The position numbers and the translations under genes were made by a program. DNA of 64,000 nucleotides from Streptomyces sp. NBC_01445 (GTDB taxonomy: Bacteria > Actinomycetota > Actinomycetes > Streptomycetales > Streptomycetaceae): positions 7,665,001 to 7,729,000 of the forward strand of contig NZ_CP109485.1 of assembly GCF_035918235.1 (NCBI RefSeq), written 5' to 3'. The notes beneath the pieces are model-generated. The model saw nothing but the letters and a program-made list of their open reading frames with translations. It had not been told where the DNA came from and searched no databases. Below are positions 1 through 9,946 of the stretch, in pieces. Every line of letters starts with the position of its first letter. Within the stretch, counting starts at the first letter, position 1.

Positions 1-1432
<1,432 letters not shown>

Positions 1433-1571
1433 CAGTTGCTCGCGTCCACTGTGTTTGTTCTCAGATAACGAACAGTTGTGTCGGCTGAACGGCTGCACTA
1501 CTTAATTGAAGAGTGTGCTTGTTCGCTGCCTTGTTCGGGAACCCGTTTCCTTGAAACGGGACACTGATAGG

Positions 1572-1690
1572 GTTTCGGTGGTCATAGCGTGAGGGAAACG
1601 CCCGGTTACATTCCGAACCCGGAAGCTAAGCCTCAAAGCGCCGATGGTACTGCAGGGGGGACCCTGTGGGAGAGTAGGACGCCGCCGAAC
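1572..1690 (+). rRNA. rrf: 5S ribosomal RNA
   Basis: A 119-base segment beginning GTTTCGGTGG and ending CGCCGCCGAAC has the standard actinobacterial 5S sequence. The conserved loop with CCGAACCCGGAAGCTAAG lies near 1612-1630, and the two ends are complementary (helix I). It follows 23S in the same transcription unit and is followed directly by a strong terminator. Confidence 0.96.
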
Positions 1691-1698
1691 AATTTTTA

Positions 1699-1750
1699 GA
1701 GGACCCCTGGTCCCAGCACACACGCTGGGACCAGGGGTCCTTTTTGTTTT
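1699..1750 (+). terminator. rRNA operon terminator
   Basis: A perfect hairpin with 18-base arms (about 1700-1717 and 1724-1741, AGGACCCCTGG... paired with its complement) and a 6-base loop is followed by TTTTTGTTTT. This is a textbook intrinsic terminator closing the rrn operon. Confidence 0.95.
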
Positions 1751-1814
1751 GTCGAGGCGCGCCGGCTACCCGGCTGCGCGAGAATGACTGCGGTACCGAA
1801 GACAGGAGTCACCC

Positions 1815-3950
1815 ATGTCCACCAACTCTCCGGACGAGCGACCGGAACGCGACCAGCGACGCCGGGACAGTGGTGACCGGGACCGGGGCGGATACCGAGG
1901 CGGACCGCGACGCGACAACGACCGTGGCGGCTCCGCGCCCCGCCGGGACGACCGCGATCGCGGCGGCGACCGGGACCGTGGCGGCGATCGCGACCGTGGT
2001 CCCCGTCGTGACGGCGACCGTCCCCCCTTCCGTCGCGATGACCGCGGTGGCGACAACCGTGGTGGCGGTTTCCGTCGTGACGACAGCCGCGGTGGCGACA
2101 ACCGTGGCGGCGGCTTCCGTCGCGACGACCGCGGTGGCGACAACCGTGGAGGTGGCGGTTACCGCCCGCGCGACGACCGCGACCGTGGTCCCCGTCGTGA
2201 CGGCGACCGTCCCCCCTTCCGTCGCGATGACCGCCGTGACGACAACCGGCGAGACGACCGTCGTGACAGCGACCGCGGCGGATACCGTCCCCGCGAGGAC
2301 CGTCGTGACGACCGCCGCGATGACAACCGTGGCGGCGGATTCCGCCGCGATGACCGCGGTGGTGACAACCGTGGTGGCGGTTTCCGTCGTGACGACAGCC
2401 GCGGTGGCGACAACCGTGGCGGCGGCGGTTTCCGCCGTGACGACCGTGGCGGTGACAACCGTGGTGGCGGTTTCCGCCGTGACGACAGCCGTGGTGGCGA
2501 CAACCGTGGCGGTGGCGGTTTCCGTCCGCGTGACGACCGTGACCGTGGACCGCGTCGTGATGGCGACCGTCCCGGTGGCGATCGCCCCGCCTTCCGACGT
2601 GACGACCGTGGTGGCGACAACCGTGGTGGTGGGTTCCGCCGTGACGACCGTCGTGATGACCGCGGTGGTGACAGCCGTGGTGGCGGTTTCCGTCCGCGTG
2701 ACGACCGTGACCGTGGACCGCGTCGTGATGGCGACCGTCCCGGTGGCGATCGCCCCGCCTTCCGACGTGACGAGCGTCGCGACACCGACCGCGGTGGGTT
2801 CCGTCCCCGTGACGACCGGCGCGATGACCGGCGCGATGACCGTCGTGACGACCGCCGCGACGACAGCCGTGGTGGCGGCTTCCGTCGCGACGACCGGCGT
2901 GATGACCGTCGTGATGACAGCCGCGGTGGTGGCTTCCGGCGCGATGACAGCCGCGGTGGTGGGTACCGGCCGCGTGACGACCGCGACCGTGGGCCGCGCC
3001 GCGACGACCGTGGTGGGCGTCCCGGCGGCTTCCGTGGGCGTGACGACCGTGGGGGCGACGACCGCCGTGGTGGCGGGCGCTACCGCGACGAGCGTGACCG
3101 CGACCGCGAGCCCATCCGTCGGCTGCCGATCCCCGAGGACGTCACCGGCGACGAGATCGACAAGGACGTGCGGCAGGAGCTCCAGAGCCTGCCGAAGGGC
3201 CTGGCCGAGGACGTCGCCAAGAACCTGGTGATGGTCGCCAAGCTGATCGACGAGGACCCCGAGCAGGCTTACGAGTACTCGAAGATCGCGCTGCGGCTCG
3301 CCTCCAGGGTCGCCGCCGTGCGCGAGGCCGCCGGCTTCGCCGCGTACGCGAACCAGAAGTACAGCGAGGCGCTCGCCGAGTTCCGCGCCGCCCGGCGCAT
3401 GACCGGCAACGTCGAGCTGTGGCCCGTCATGGCGGACTGCGAGCGCGGTCTCGGGCGGCCCGAGAAGGCCCTCGACATGGCCGGTGCGCCCGAGGTGGCC
3501 AAGCTGGACAAGTCCGGACAGGTCGAGATGCGGCTCGTGGCGGCCGGTGCCCGGCGTGACATGGACCAGCTCGACGCGGCCATCGTGACGCTGCAGGGCC
3601 CCGAGCTCGCCTCGAACTCCGTACAGCCGTGGACCGCGCGTCTGCGGTACGCGTACGCCGATGCGCTGCTCGCGGCCGGTCGTAAGGACGAGGCGCGCGA
3701 GTGGTTCGCGAAGGCCGTCGAGTCCGACCGGGACGCCAGCACCGACGCGTCCGACCGGCTCGCCGAGATGGACGGGGTCGAGTTCGTCGACGCCTTCGAG
3801 GACGAGTCCGTCGAAGCGCCCGCCGCAGCCGCGGGGCCCAAGGCTCCCGCGGGTGACGACGACGAGCCCTGGGTCGAGGACGACGAGGACGTCGAAGAGT
3901 TCTACGACGAGGACGACGAGGAGTTCGAGCCCGAGAACGACAAGGGCTGA
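1815..3950 (+). CDS. RDDR/RGG-repeat protein with C-terminal TPR-like domain (711 aa)
   Basis: Residues 1-430 are a low-complexity, highly charged region of repeats such as FRRDD, RGGDNRGGG and DRDRGPRRDGDRP, resembling RGG/RG RNA-binding disordered regions. Residues about 431-660 form an alpha-helical region (AYEYSKIALRLASRV, YADALLAAGRKDEAREWFAKAV) typical of tetratricopeptide-like repeats. The C-terminal 50 residues are strongly acidic (DDDEPWVEDDEDVEEF). The start is ATG 1815 with AGGAG at 1804-1808. Streptomyces homologues are usually named tetratricopeptide repeat protein or hypothetical repetitive protein; no function is established. Its position 65 bases after the rrn terminator makes RNA or ribosome association attractive but unproven. 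The repeats leave other frames open, but only this frame continues into a normal globular domain. Confidence 0.9.
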   Translation: MSTNSPDERPERDQRRRDSGDRDRGGYRGGPRRDNDRGGSAPRRDDRDRGGDRDRGGDRDRGPRRDGDRPPFRRDDRGGDNRGGGFRRDDSRGGDNRGGGFRRDDRGGDNRGGGGYRPRDDRDRGPRRDGDRPPFRRDDRRDDNRRDDRRDSDRGGYRPREDRRDDRRDDNRGGGFRRDDRGGDNRGGGFRRDDSRGGDNRGGGGFRRDDRGGDNRGGGFRRDDSRGGDNRGGGGFRPRDDRDRGPRRDGDRPGGDRPAFRRDDRGGDNRGGGFRRDDRRDDRGGDSRGGGFRPRDDRDRGPRRDGDRPGGDRPAFRRDERRDTDRGGFRPRDDRRDDRRDDRRDDRRDDSRGGGFRRDDRRDDRRDDSRGGGFRRDDSRGGGYRPRDDRDRGPRRDDRGGRPGGFRGRDDRGGDDRRGGGRYRDERDRDREPIRRLPIPEDVTGDEIDKDVRQELQSLPKGLAEDVAKNLVMVAKLIDEDPEQAYEYSKIALRLASRVAAVREAAGFAAYANQKYSEALAEFRAARRMTGNVELWPVMADCERGLGRPEKALDMAGAPEVAKLDKSGQVEMRLVAAGARRDMDQLDAAIVTLQGPELASNSVQPWTARLRYAYADALLAAGRKDEAREWFAKAVESDRDASTDASDRLAEMDGVEFVDAFEDESVEAPAAAAGPKAPAGDDDEPWVEDDEDVEEFYDEDDEEFEPENDKG
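1869..3100. repeat. degenerate tandem repeats encoding RDDR/RGG motifs
   Basis: About 1.2 kb of imperfect 9-60 base repeats built from CGTGACGAC, GGTGGCGACAACCGTGGT and GACCGTGACCGTGG units lie within the 1815-3950 gene. Larger blocks recur: the unit coding RDDRDRGPRRDGDR appears at about 2164, 2527 and 2695. Such DNA expands and contracts easily, so the length probably varies between strains. Confidence 0.9.
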
Positions 3951-3995
3951 ACTCGGCGCTGTGAGCGGCTGACCGACGGCCGCGCATGACGCAGC

Positions 3996-4043
3996 ACGAC
4001 GAACGGGCGGGATCCCAGTGATGGGGTCCCGCCCGTTCGTCGT
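3996..4043. terminator. bidirectional terminator between convergent genes
   Basis: Arms 3996-4016 and 4023-4043 are complementary over 21 bases with one G-U wobble and a 6-base loop. The hairpin lies between the repeat-protein gene and the convergent DUF1015 gene. Confidence 0.85.
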
Positions 4044-4077
4044 ATCCGCCTACGGCCTACGCGCGCGTGCCTCGCGG

Positions 4078-5367
4078 TCAGTCCGCGAGCGTGCGCAGCA
4101 CCAGGCCGGTCGCCGGCTTCGGGCCGAACGACGTCGACTTGCGGGGCATCGTCACGCCCTGCCGTGCCAGGTCGCGGACCACTTCCTCGCGGACCGGGTG
4201 CATGAGGACCGCCGTTCCGCCGTCACGTTCCGCCTTCGCGACCGTGGCGGCCGCGTCATGGATGTACGCGATGTGCTCCGGCGCGTCCTCGGGGATGCCC
4301 CAGACATGGTCCAGGAGCGTGGAGTGCAGGACCGTCGCGTCCAGCGTGCGCCAGGCCTCCGGGCGGTCGGCAGGGATCGTACGGGCCAGGAGGTCCGGGG
4401 ACGGGGCGTCCGCGAGGTGGAAGGAGCCGGCCCCGGCGAGGAGGAACGCGTTGCCGTGGGCGGCCGCGTCGGCGAGGGCGCCCAGGGCGTGCGACAGCGG
4501 ACCGGGGACTTCGCGCAGGCGGAAGGAGTTCTTCAGGGCGGCCAGGGCGTCCGGGACCGCGAGGCGGTGCAGGAGGCGATGGATGGCGCGGACGCGCAAC
4601 GGGTAGCGGGCCGTGTCCACGAGGAGGACCAGGCCGAAGTCCCACGGGGAGGGGGACGGCTGTTCGGAGCGCAGGCGCAGATACGTCGCCCAGCGGTGGT
4701 GGCCGTCCGCGATCAGGGCCTGGTGGTGGGCGAGGTCCGCGCGGATCTCCGCCAGCTCGGCCGGGTCGGTGACCGACCACATGCGGTGGGCGAAGCCGTC
4801 CTCCGTGGTCGTCGCGAGGAGCGGGGGGCGCTTGACCGTGCGTTCGACGACCGCGGTCGTGCCGGTCGCGTTGCCCTCGCTGCGGTAGGTGAGGAGCAGG
4901 GGTTCGAGGTTGGCGGCCGTGGCGCGCATCAGGCCCGCGCGGTCGGCGACCACGTGCGGCATGACGTCCTCGTGGGGCAGGACGACCCCTTCGGACGGCT
5001 CGGACAGGCGCAGGGCCCCGATGACGCCGCGCTGGAGGTGATCGCCGTCGCGCTGCTCGTAGACGTACAGCGCGGGTGTCTCGTCGGGGGCCAGGACGCC
5101 CTCGGAGAGCCAGAGGCGCAGGGTGTCGGCCGCGAGGGCGTTGCGGGTGTCCGGGGAGACGGCCTGCGGGAGGATCAGGCGGACGATGTTGTGCGGGTCC
5201 GCGGACTCCAGGTGGTGCAGACCGTCGGGGCGTACGACCACGTCGTACGGCGGTGACGTCACGGCGGCGAGGCTGCCCACGCGCTCGGGGACGTACCGCA
5301 CACCCCTGAACGGGATCAGGTCGAGGCCGTCGCTGTCTGTCGGACCTGGGGGACCTGCAGTGTTCAT
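4078..5367 (-). CDS. DUF1015 family protein (429 aa)
   Basis: This is a member of DUF1015 (SpoIIE/ParB-superfamily-like uncharacterised proteins). Visible family marks are the N-terminal IPFRGVRY and SPPYDVV segments (about residues 17-45) and the central IADGHHRWATYLRLR, matching the family's conserved DGHHR motif. The function is unknown in bacteria. The start is ATG at 5367 (MNTAGPPGPTDSDG); the open frame continues upstream but there it overlaps the divergent gene and loses family similarity. It is divergent from the HAD phosphatase gene with only 72 bases between starts, so the two probably share a promoter region. Confidence 0.88.
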   Translation of the reverse strand: MNTAGPPGPTDSDGLDLIPFRGVRYVPERVGSLAAVTSPPYDVVVRPDGLHHLESADPHNIVRLILPQAVSPDTRNALAADTLRLWLSEGVLAPDETPALYVYEQRDGDHLQRGVIGALRLSEPSEGVVLPHEDVMPHVVADRAGLMRATAANLEPLLLTYRSEGNATGTTAVVERTVKRPPLLATTTEDGFAHRMWSVTDPAELAEIRADLAHHQALIADGHHRWATYLRLRSEQPSPSPWDFGLVLLVDTARYPLRVRAIHRLLHRLAVPDALAALKNSFRLREVPGPLSHALGALADAAAHGNAFLLAGAGSFHLADAPSPDLLARTIPADRPEAWRTLDATVLHSTLLDHVWGIPEDAPEHIAYIHDAAATVAKAERDGGTAVLMHPVREEVVRDLARQGVTMPRKSTSFGPKPATGLVLRTLAD

Positions 5368-5439
5368 TGCTGCATCGTATGTGTGTCGGTGGCATGAGCG
5401 ATGATCGGGGGAGTGGGATCGAACGAGGAGCGATGTGTA

Positions 5440-6468
5440 ATGAGCCAGACCGTCAGGACGCGGCCCGAAAGCAGTGAGCGGGCGCTGAACGAGGCGTACG
5501 ACACGGCGCTGCTCGACCTCGACGGGGTGGTGTACGCGGGCGGTGACGCCATCGCGCACGCCCCCGAGTCGCTCGCTGTGGCGCGCGGCGCGGGCATGGG
5601 TCTCGCGTATGTCACGAACAACGCGCTGCGTACGCCGGACGCGGTGGCCGAGCATCTGACGGAGCTGGGAATTCCGACGGAGGCCGCGGATGTCATCACG
5701 TCGGCGCAGGCCGTGGCGCGCCTGATCAGTGAGCAAGTGCCGGACGGGTCACGGGTGTTGGTGATCGGCGGGGAGGGGCTGCGGGTCGCGCTGAGAGAGC
5801 GCGGGCTCGAGCCGGTGGACTCGGCCGACGACGAGCCGGTGGCGGTGGTGCAGGGGTATGGCGGACCCGACCTGGCCTGGGGGCGGTTCGCGGAGGCCTG
5901 TTACGCGATCGCGCGTGGCGTGCCGTGGTTCGCGTCCAATACAGACCTGACCATTCCGAGCGCGCGCGGCATCGCTCCGGGCAACGGCGCGGCGGTCGAG
6001 GTCGTCCGAATCGCGACGGGTGCGCAGCCGCAGGTGGCCGGCAAGCCGCTGCCTCCGATGCACCGCGAGACGATCCTGCGGACCGGCGCGGAGCGGCCGT
6101 TGGTGATCGGCGACCGCCTCGACACGGACATCGAGGGCGCGTTCAACGGGGAGGTGGACTCGCTGCTCGTCCTGACCGGCGTCACCGACGGCGCGCAGCT
6201 GCTCGCCGCGCCGCCCCAGCATCGGCCCACGTATGTCGACGTCGACCTGCGGGGCCTGCTCACCGGGCAGCCGGATGTCGTGGCGCAGGGGGACGGGTTC
6301 GCGTGCGGGGGCTGGCTCGCGATCGCGCGGGGCGAGCATCTCGAACTGGAGGGGGACGGCGAGGCGATCGACGGGCTGCGTGCCCTGTGCGCGGCGGCGT
6401 GGACGGCGGCCGGGGACGGGACCTGCGGGCTCGACGGGGCGAAGGCGCTGGCGCGGCTGGGCGTTTGA
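5440..6468 (+). CDS. HAD-IIA family hydrolase (NagD / p-nitrophenyl phosphatase type, 342 aa)
   Basis: A haloacid-dehalogenase superfamily phosphatase of the type-IIA cap class. Motif I is LLDLDGVVYAGG (nucleophile and acid/base Asp, about residues 22-33), motif II is YVTNNAL, and motifs III/IV are KPLPPMH and GDRLDTDIEGA. This class dephosphorylates small phosphorylated metabolites; the substrate is not predictable here. ATG 5440 is preferred over the in-frame ATG at 5401 because it follows CGAGGAG (5424-5430) at 9 bases. A C-terminal extension after about residue 270 (DLRGLLTGQPDVVAQGDGF) is typical of Streptomyces homologues. Confidence 0.9.
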   Translation: MSQTVRTRPESSERALNEAYDTALLDLDGVVYAGGDAIAHAPESLAVARGAGMGLAYVTNNALRTPDAVAEHLTELGIPTEAADVITSAQAVARLISEQVPDGSRVLVIGGEGLRVALRERGLEPVDSADDEPVAVVQGYGGPDLAWGRFAEACYAIARGVPWFASNTDLTIPSARGIAPGNGAAVEVVRIATGAQPQVAGKPLPPMHRETILRTGAERPLVIGDRLDTDIEGAFNGEVDSLLVLTGVTDGAQLLAAPPQHRPTYVDVDLRGLLTGQPDVVAQGDGFACGGWLAIARGEHLELEGDGEAIDGLRALCAAAWTAAGDGTCGLDGAKALARLGV

Positions 6469-6591
6469 GGCGGCGGGGCGGGGAGGGGAGGCGTGCCGGT
6501 GGGTGCGGCTTTTCCCGCGCCTTCCCGCTTCTCTGCTTCCCCGCGCAGGTCCCGTCGGCAGCGATGCCGGTAGCGACCTCGAAGAGGATGG

Positions 6592-6610
6592 GGAGGGTAG
6601 GCTAACCTAA
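6592..6610 (+). promoter_or_regulatory. DmdR/IdeR-type iron box over the core promoter of the fec-type operon
   Basis: The 19-base sequence GGAGGGTAGGCTAACCTAA matches the Streptomyces/actinobacterial iron-box consensus TTAGGTTAGGCTAACCTAA at 16 positions. It ends 4 bases before the GTG start of the first permease. A TANNNT hexamer (TAACCT, 6603-6608) lies inside it, 6 bases before the start codon. Iron-loaded DmdR1 would therefore sit on the -10 region and repress under iron sufficiency. Confidence 0.85.
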
Positions 6611-6614
6611 CCAC

Positions 6615-7658
6615 GTGTTGGTCGACAGTCCTCCCGAACAGCGCGCGGACACCGCCGCCGCGCCCCCGAACCGCTGGGCGATACGTACGGTCGGGCTCCT
6701 CGGAGCCGTCGTCGTACTGCTCGTACTCCTGGTCGTGAGCATCGCGATCGGGGCGAAACCCCTGTCCGTGGACCAGGTGTGGCACGGCCTGTTCGACGAC
6801 ACCGGGACGTTCAGCGACGTCGTGGTCGGCGAGCGGCTCGCGCGTACGCTGCTCGGGCTCCTCGCCGGTGTCGCGCTCGGACTCTCCGGCGCGGTCCTCC
6901 AGGCGCTGACCCGTAACCCGTTGGCGGACCCCGGACTCCTCGGCATCAACATGGGCGCCTCGGCGGCCGTCGTCACCGCCATCAGCTTCTTGGGCGTCAG
7001 CTCGCTGACGGGCTATGTGTGGTTCGCCTTCCTCGGGGCCGCGGCCGTGGGTGTTCTCGTCTACGTCCTCGGGGGGACCCGCAGCGCGACACCGGTGCGG
7101 CTCGCGCTCGCCGGGACCGCGATCAGCGCCGCGCTCTACGGCTATCTCCAGGCCGTGATGATCATGGACAACGCGGCGCTCGGCAAGATGCGCTTCTGGA
7201 CGGTGGGTTCGCTCGTCTCCGCCGACATGTCGACGATCCGGCAGGTGCTGCCGTTCATCGCCGTCGGTACGGTGCTCGCCCTCGCGCTGGCGCGGCCGCT
7301 CAACGCCATGGCGATGGGCGATGACACGGCCCGTGCCCTCGGTGCGAACCTGAACAGGACGCGCGCGCTGTCCATGGCGGCCGCCACGCTGCTGTGCGGC
7401 GCCGCGACCGCCGCCTGCGGGCCCATCGTGTTCGTCGGTCTCATGGTGCCGCACGTCGTGCGCTCCTTCACCGGCCCCGACCTGCGCTGGATCCTGCCGT
7501 TCTCGGCCGTCCTGTCGCCCGTACTGCTGCTCGGCGCCGACGTCGTCGGCCGGCTCGTGGCACGGCCCGCCGAGATCCAGGTCGGCATCGTCACCGCGAT
7601 CATCGGCGGCCCGGTCTTCATCTACCTCGTGCGCCGGCGGAAGGTCACCCAGCTGTGA
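6615..7658 (+). CDS. FecCD family ABC permease, iron(III)-chelate uptake (347 aa)
   Basis: An integral membrane permease of the BtuC/FecCD family, with about nine to ten hydrophobic segments and conserved blocks such as GVALGLSGAVLQALTRNPLADPG, GIN and GPIVFVGLMVPHVVR near the C terminus. Members form the channel of importers for ferric siderophores, heme or cobalamin; the adjacent iron box points to iron. The start is GTG 6615; no Shine-Dalgarno sequence is visible and the -10-like hexamer lies 6 bases upstream, suggesting a leaderless message. Its stop overlaps the next start by 4 bases (GTGA), so the genes are translationally coupled. Confidence 0.93.
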   Translation: MLVDSPPEQRADTAAAPPNRWAIRTVGLLGAVVVLLVLLVVSIAIGAKPLSVDQVWHGLFDDTGTFSDVVVGERLARTLLGLLAGVALGLSGAVLQALTRNPLADPGLLGINMGASAAVVTAISFLGVSSLTGYVWFAFLGAAAVGVLVYVLGGTRSATPVRLALAGTAISAALYGYLQAVMIMDNAALGKMRFWTVGSLVSADMSTIRQVLPFIAVGTVLALALARPLNAMAMGDDTARALGANLNRTRALSMAAATLLCGAATAACGPIVFVGLMVPHVVRSFTGPDLRWILPFSAVLSPVLLLGADVVGRLVARPAEIQVGIVTAIIGGPVFIYLVRRRKVTQL

Positions 7659-8683
7659 AGGCGATCCGTACCCGGGGCGGTATCTCCCTGCGCCTCGACA
7701 TCCGCGCGTTCGTCGTCGTCCTCGTGCTGCTGTGCGCCGCGCTCGCCGCGAGCGTCGTGCTGATCGGCACCGGCGACTTCCCCATCTCCGCCACCGACGT
7801 GATCCGTACGCTGCTCGGCAACGGTGACCCGGGGCAGGAGTTCATCGTCAACGACCTGCGGCTGCCCAGGGTCCTCGTGGGCCTCCTCGTGGGTGCGGCG
7901 CTCGCGCTCGGCGGCGCGCTCTTCCAGGCCATCTCCCGCAATCCGCTGGGCAGTCCGGACATTCTGGGCCTCGGCCAGGGTTCCACGGCCGGTGCGCTCG
8001 TCATGATCGTGCTGTTCTCGGGGGGAGCCGCCCAGGTCGCACTCGGGGCGCTCGTCGGCGGTCTGGTGACCGGGTTCGGCATCTATCTGCTCGCCTGGAA
8101 GCGCGGCGTGCACGGATACCGGCTCGTCCTGGTCGGCATCGGAATGTCCGCCATCATGACGGCGGTCAACGGCTATCTGCTGACCAAGGCCGACATCGTC
8201 GACGCCGCCCGCGCGACGGTCTGGATGACGGGATCCCTCGACGGCCGCGACTGGAAGCAGGTCTGGCCCCTGCTCGCCCTGTGCGCCGTCCTCGTACCCG
8301 TGGTCCTCACGTACGCGCGTCCGCTGCGCATGCTGGAGATGGGCGACGACGTGGCGAACGCGCTCGGGGTGCGGGTCGAGCGGACGCGGCTCGTCCTGCT
8401 CGTGGCCGCCGTGCTGCTCACCGCCGCGGCCACCGCCGCCGCGGGACCCGTCGGATTCGTCGCGCTGACCGCCCCCCAACTGGCCCGGCGGCTGACCCGC
8501 TCGCCCGGACCGAACGTCGTGGCGTCCATGTGCATGGGCGCGGCCCTGCTCGTCACCGCCGACTGGATCTCGCAGCGCGCCTTCGGCGCCGACCAGCTGC
8601 CCGTCGGAGTGGTCACCGGAGTCGTCGGCGGTGTCTATCTGCTGTGGCTCCTGGTCTCCGAGCGGAAGGCCGGCCGGATATGA
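7655..8683 (+). CDS. FecCD family ABC permease, second subunit (342 aa)
   Basis: The paralogous partner of the preceding permease. It has the family block GAALALGGALFQAISRNPLGSPD, several transmembrane helices and the C-terminal GPVGFVALTAPQLARRL segment that contacts the ATPase. GTG 7655 is chosen because it overlaps the previous stop (GTGA); a longer upstream frame lies wholly inside the first permease gene. FecC/FecD-like heterodimers are typical of ferric siderophore importers such as FepDG. Confidence 0.93.
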   Translation: MKAIRTRGGISLRLDIRAFVVVLVLLCAALAASVVLIGTGDFPISATDVIRTLLGNGDPGQEFIVNDLRLPRVLVGLLVGAALALGGALFQAISRNPLGSPDILGLGQGSTAGALVMIVLFSGGAAQVALGALVGGLVTGFGIYLLAWKRGVHGYRLVLVGIGMSAIMTAVNGYLLTKADIVDAARATVWMTGSLDGRDWKQVWPLLALCAVLVPVVLTYARPLRMLEMGDDVANALGVRVERTRLVLLVAAVLLTAAATAAAGPVGFVALTAPQLARRLTRSPGPNVVASMCMGAALLVTADWISQRAFGADQLPVGVVTGVVGGVYLLWLLVSERKAGRI

Positions 8684-9573
8684 GCGACAGCAACCCCAGC
8701 CAGAGCAACAAGCGGAGGAGCAACACCGTGAACCGACTGTCCGCCGAGAACGTCACCCTGGGCTACGACCAGCGTGTGATCGCGTCGGAGCTCTCGGTCG
8801 AGATCCCCGACAACTCCTTCACCGTGATCGTCGGCCCGAACGCCTGCGGCAAGTCCACGCTGCTGCGCGCGCTGTCGCGGATGCTGAGGCCCTCGTCGGG
8901 CCGGGTGCTCCTCGACGGGCAGGCCATCCAGTCGATGGCGGCGAAGAAGGTGGCGCGCACGCTCGGGCTCCTGCCCCAGTCGTCGATCGCGCCCGACGGC
9001 ATCACCGTCGGCGACCTCGTCTCCCGCGGCCGCTACCCCCACCAGGGCCTGCTGCGCCAGTGGTCCAGCGAGGACGAGCGGATCGTGCAGGAGTCGATGG
9101 CCTCCACCGGAGTCGCCGAACTGGCCGATCGCTTTGTCGACGAACTGTCCGGCGGCCAGCGCCAGCGCGTATGGATCGCGATGGCGCTCGCCCAGCAGAC
9201 CCCGCTGCTCCTCCTCGACGAGCCGACCACGTATCTCGACATCCAGCACCAGATCGACGTGCTCGACCTCTGCGCGGAGCTGCACGAGGAGCAGGGGCGC
9301 ACGCTCGTCGCGGTCCTGCACGACCTCAACCACGCGGCCCGTTACGCCACCCACCTGATCGCCCTGCGCGGCGGCGAGGTCATCGCCGAGGGAGCGCCGG
9401 GCGACATCGTCACCGCGGGCCTCGTCGAGCGGCTCTTCGGGATGAAGTGCCAGGTCATCGATGATCCGGAGACCGGTACTCCGCTGGTGGTGCCGGCCGC
9501 GCGGAAGGCCAGGAAGGGTCTGGTGCGGGACGCGGAGGCGCCCGCGAAGGCGGTGGCTAAAGCAGCGTCCTGA
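8680..9573 (+). CDS. ABC transporter ATP-binding protein, FecE/FepC type (297 aa)
   Basis: The ATPase of the iron-chelate importer. Walker A is GPNACGKST (residues 52-60), signature LSGGQRQR (about 155-162), Walker B LLLLDEPT (about 177-184) and the H-loop LHDLNHAARY. ATG 8680 overlaps the preceding stop (ATGA). An in-frame GTG at 8728 has a stronger ribosome site (AGCGGAGGAG, 8711-8720) and would remove only 16 polar residues, so the real start could be either. No substrate-binding lipoprotein gene is present in this operon. The 3' end overlaps the convergent SCP2 gene by 17 bases. Confidence 0.93.
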   Translation: MSDSNPSQSNKRRSNTVNRLSAENVTLGYDQRVIASELSVEIPDNSFTVIVGPNACGKSTLLRALSRMLRPSSGRVLLDGQAIQSMAAKKVARTLGLLPQSSIAPDGITVGDLVSRGRYPHQGLLRQWSSEDERIVQESMASTGVAELADRFVDELSGGQRQRVWIAMALAQQTPLLLLDEPTTYLDIQHQIDVLDLCAELHEEQGRTLVAVLHDLNHAARYATHLIALRGGEVIAEGAPGDIVTAGLVERLFGMKCQVIDDPETGTPLVVPAARKARKGLVRDAEAPAKAVAKAAS

Positions 9574-9904
9574 GCCGCAGCAGGTCGCGGAAGCCGGCCT
9601 CCAGCCTGATCCGGCCGGAGGCCCAGGCCTTCGCGAAGTTCAGCCTGCCGTCGACCATCGCGACCAGGTCGTCGCCGGTCATCGCGAGCCGGATCTGCGC
9701 CCGGTCGGGCGGCGGTCCGTCGACCGTGTCGAGCACCTCGATCCGGCCGTTCTCGAGCCGGCCCGTGAACGTGATCTCGAGGTCCGTGACATGGCAGCTC
9801 AGAGAGCGGTCGAGCGCAGCAGCGCTGCGTACCCCGCCCTCCGCGCCCGCCAGATTGTCCGAGAGTTTGTCGAGTGCGGCACGGCACTCCTGCGTCGTCG
9901 CCAT
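9557..9904 (-). CDS. SCP2 sterol-binding domain-like protein (115 aa)
   Basis: A short protein with the SCP2 fold pattern: LEITFTGRLENGRIEVLD, then IRLAMTGDDLVAMVDGRLNFAKAWASGRIRLEAGFRDLLRL. In SCP2 proteins this region forms a hydrophobic pocket for lipids or hydrophobic ligands. The ligand is unknown. The start is ATG 9904 (MATTQECRAAL); upstream codons in the same frame overlap the divergent small gene and look non-coding. It is conserved in Streptomyces next to tlyA. Confidence 0.8.
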   Translation of the reverse strand: MATTQECRAALDKLSDNLAGAEGGVRSAAALDRSLSCHVTDLEITFTGRLENGRIEVLDTVDGPPPDRAQIRLAMTGDDLVAMVDGRLNFAKAWASGRIRLEAGFRDLLRLRTLL

Positions 9905-9946
9905 CGCGGTCGACCGTACCCCAGTGCTACGGGGTAGCGTCGTGGC

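Noticed and set aside
1869..3100. Repeat block as a CRISPR array
   Set aside because: Units are variable, in-frame and coding, with no constant repeat and unique spacers.
1744..3231. Long open frame rich in TTVVA repeats in another frame of the repeat-protein region, and Arg/Pro/Ser-rich frames on the opposite strand
   Set aside because: They arise from the repeat period in GC-rich DNA, lack a normal start context and end where the repeats end, while the 1815 frame continues into a globular domain.
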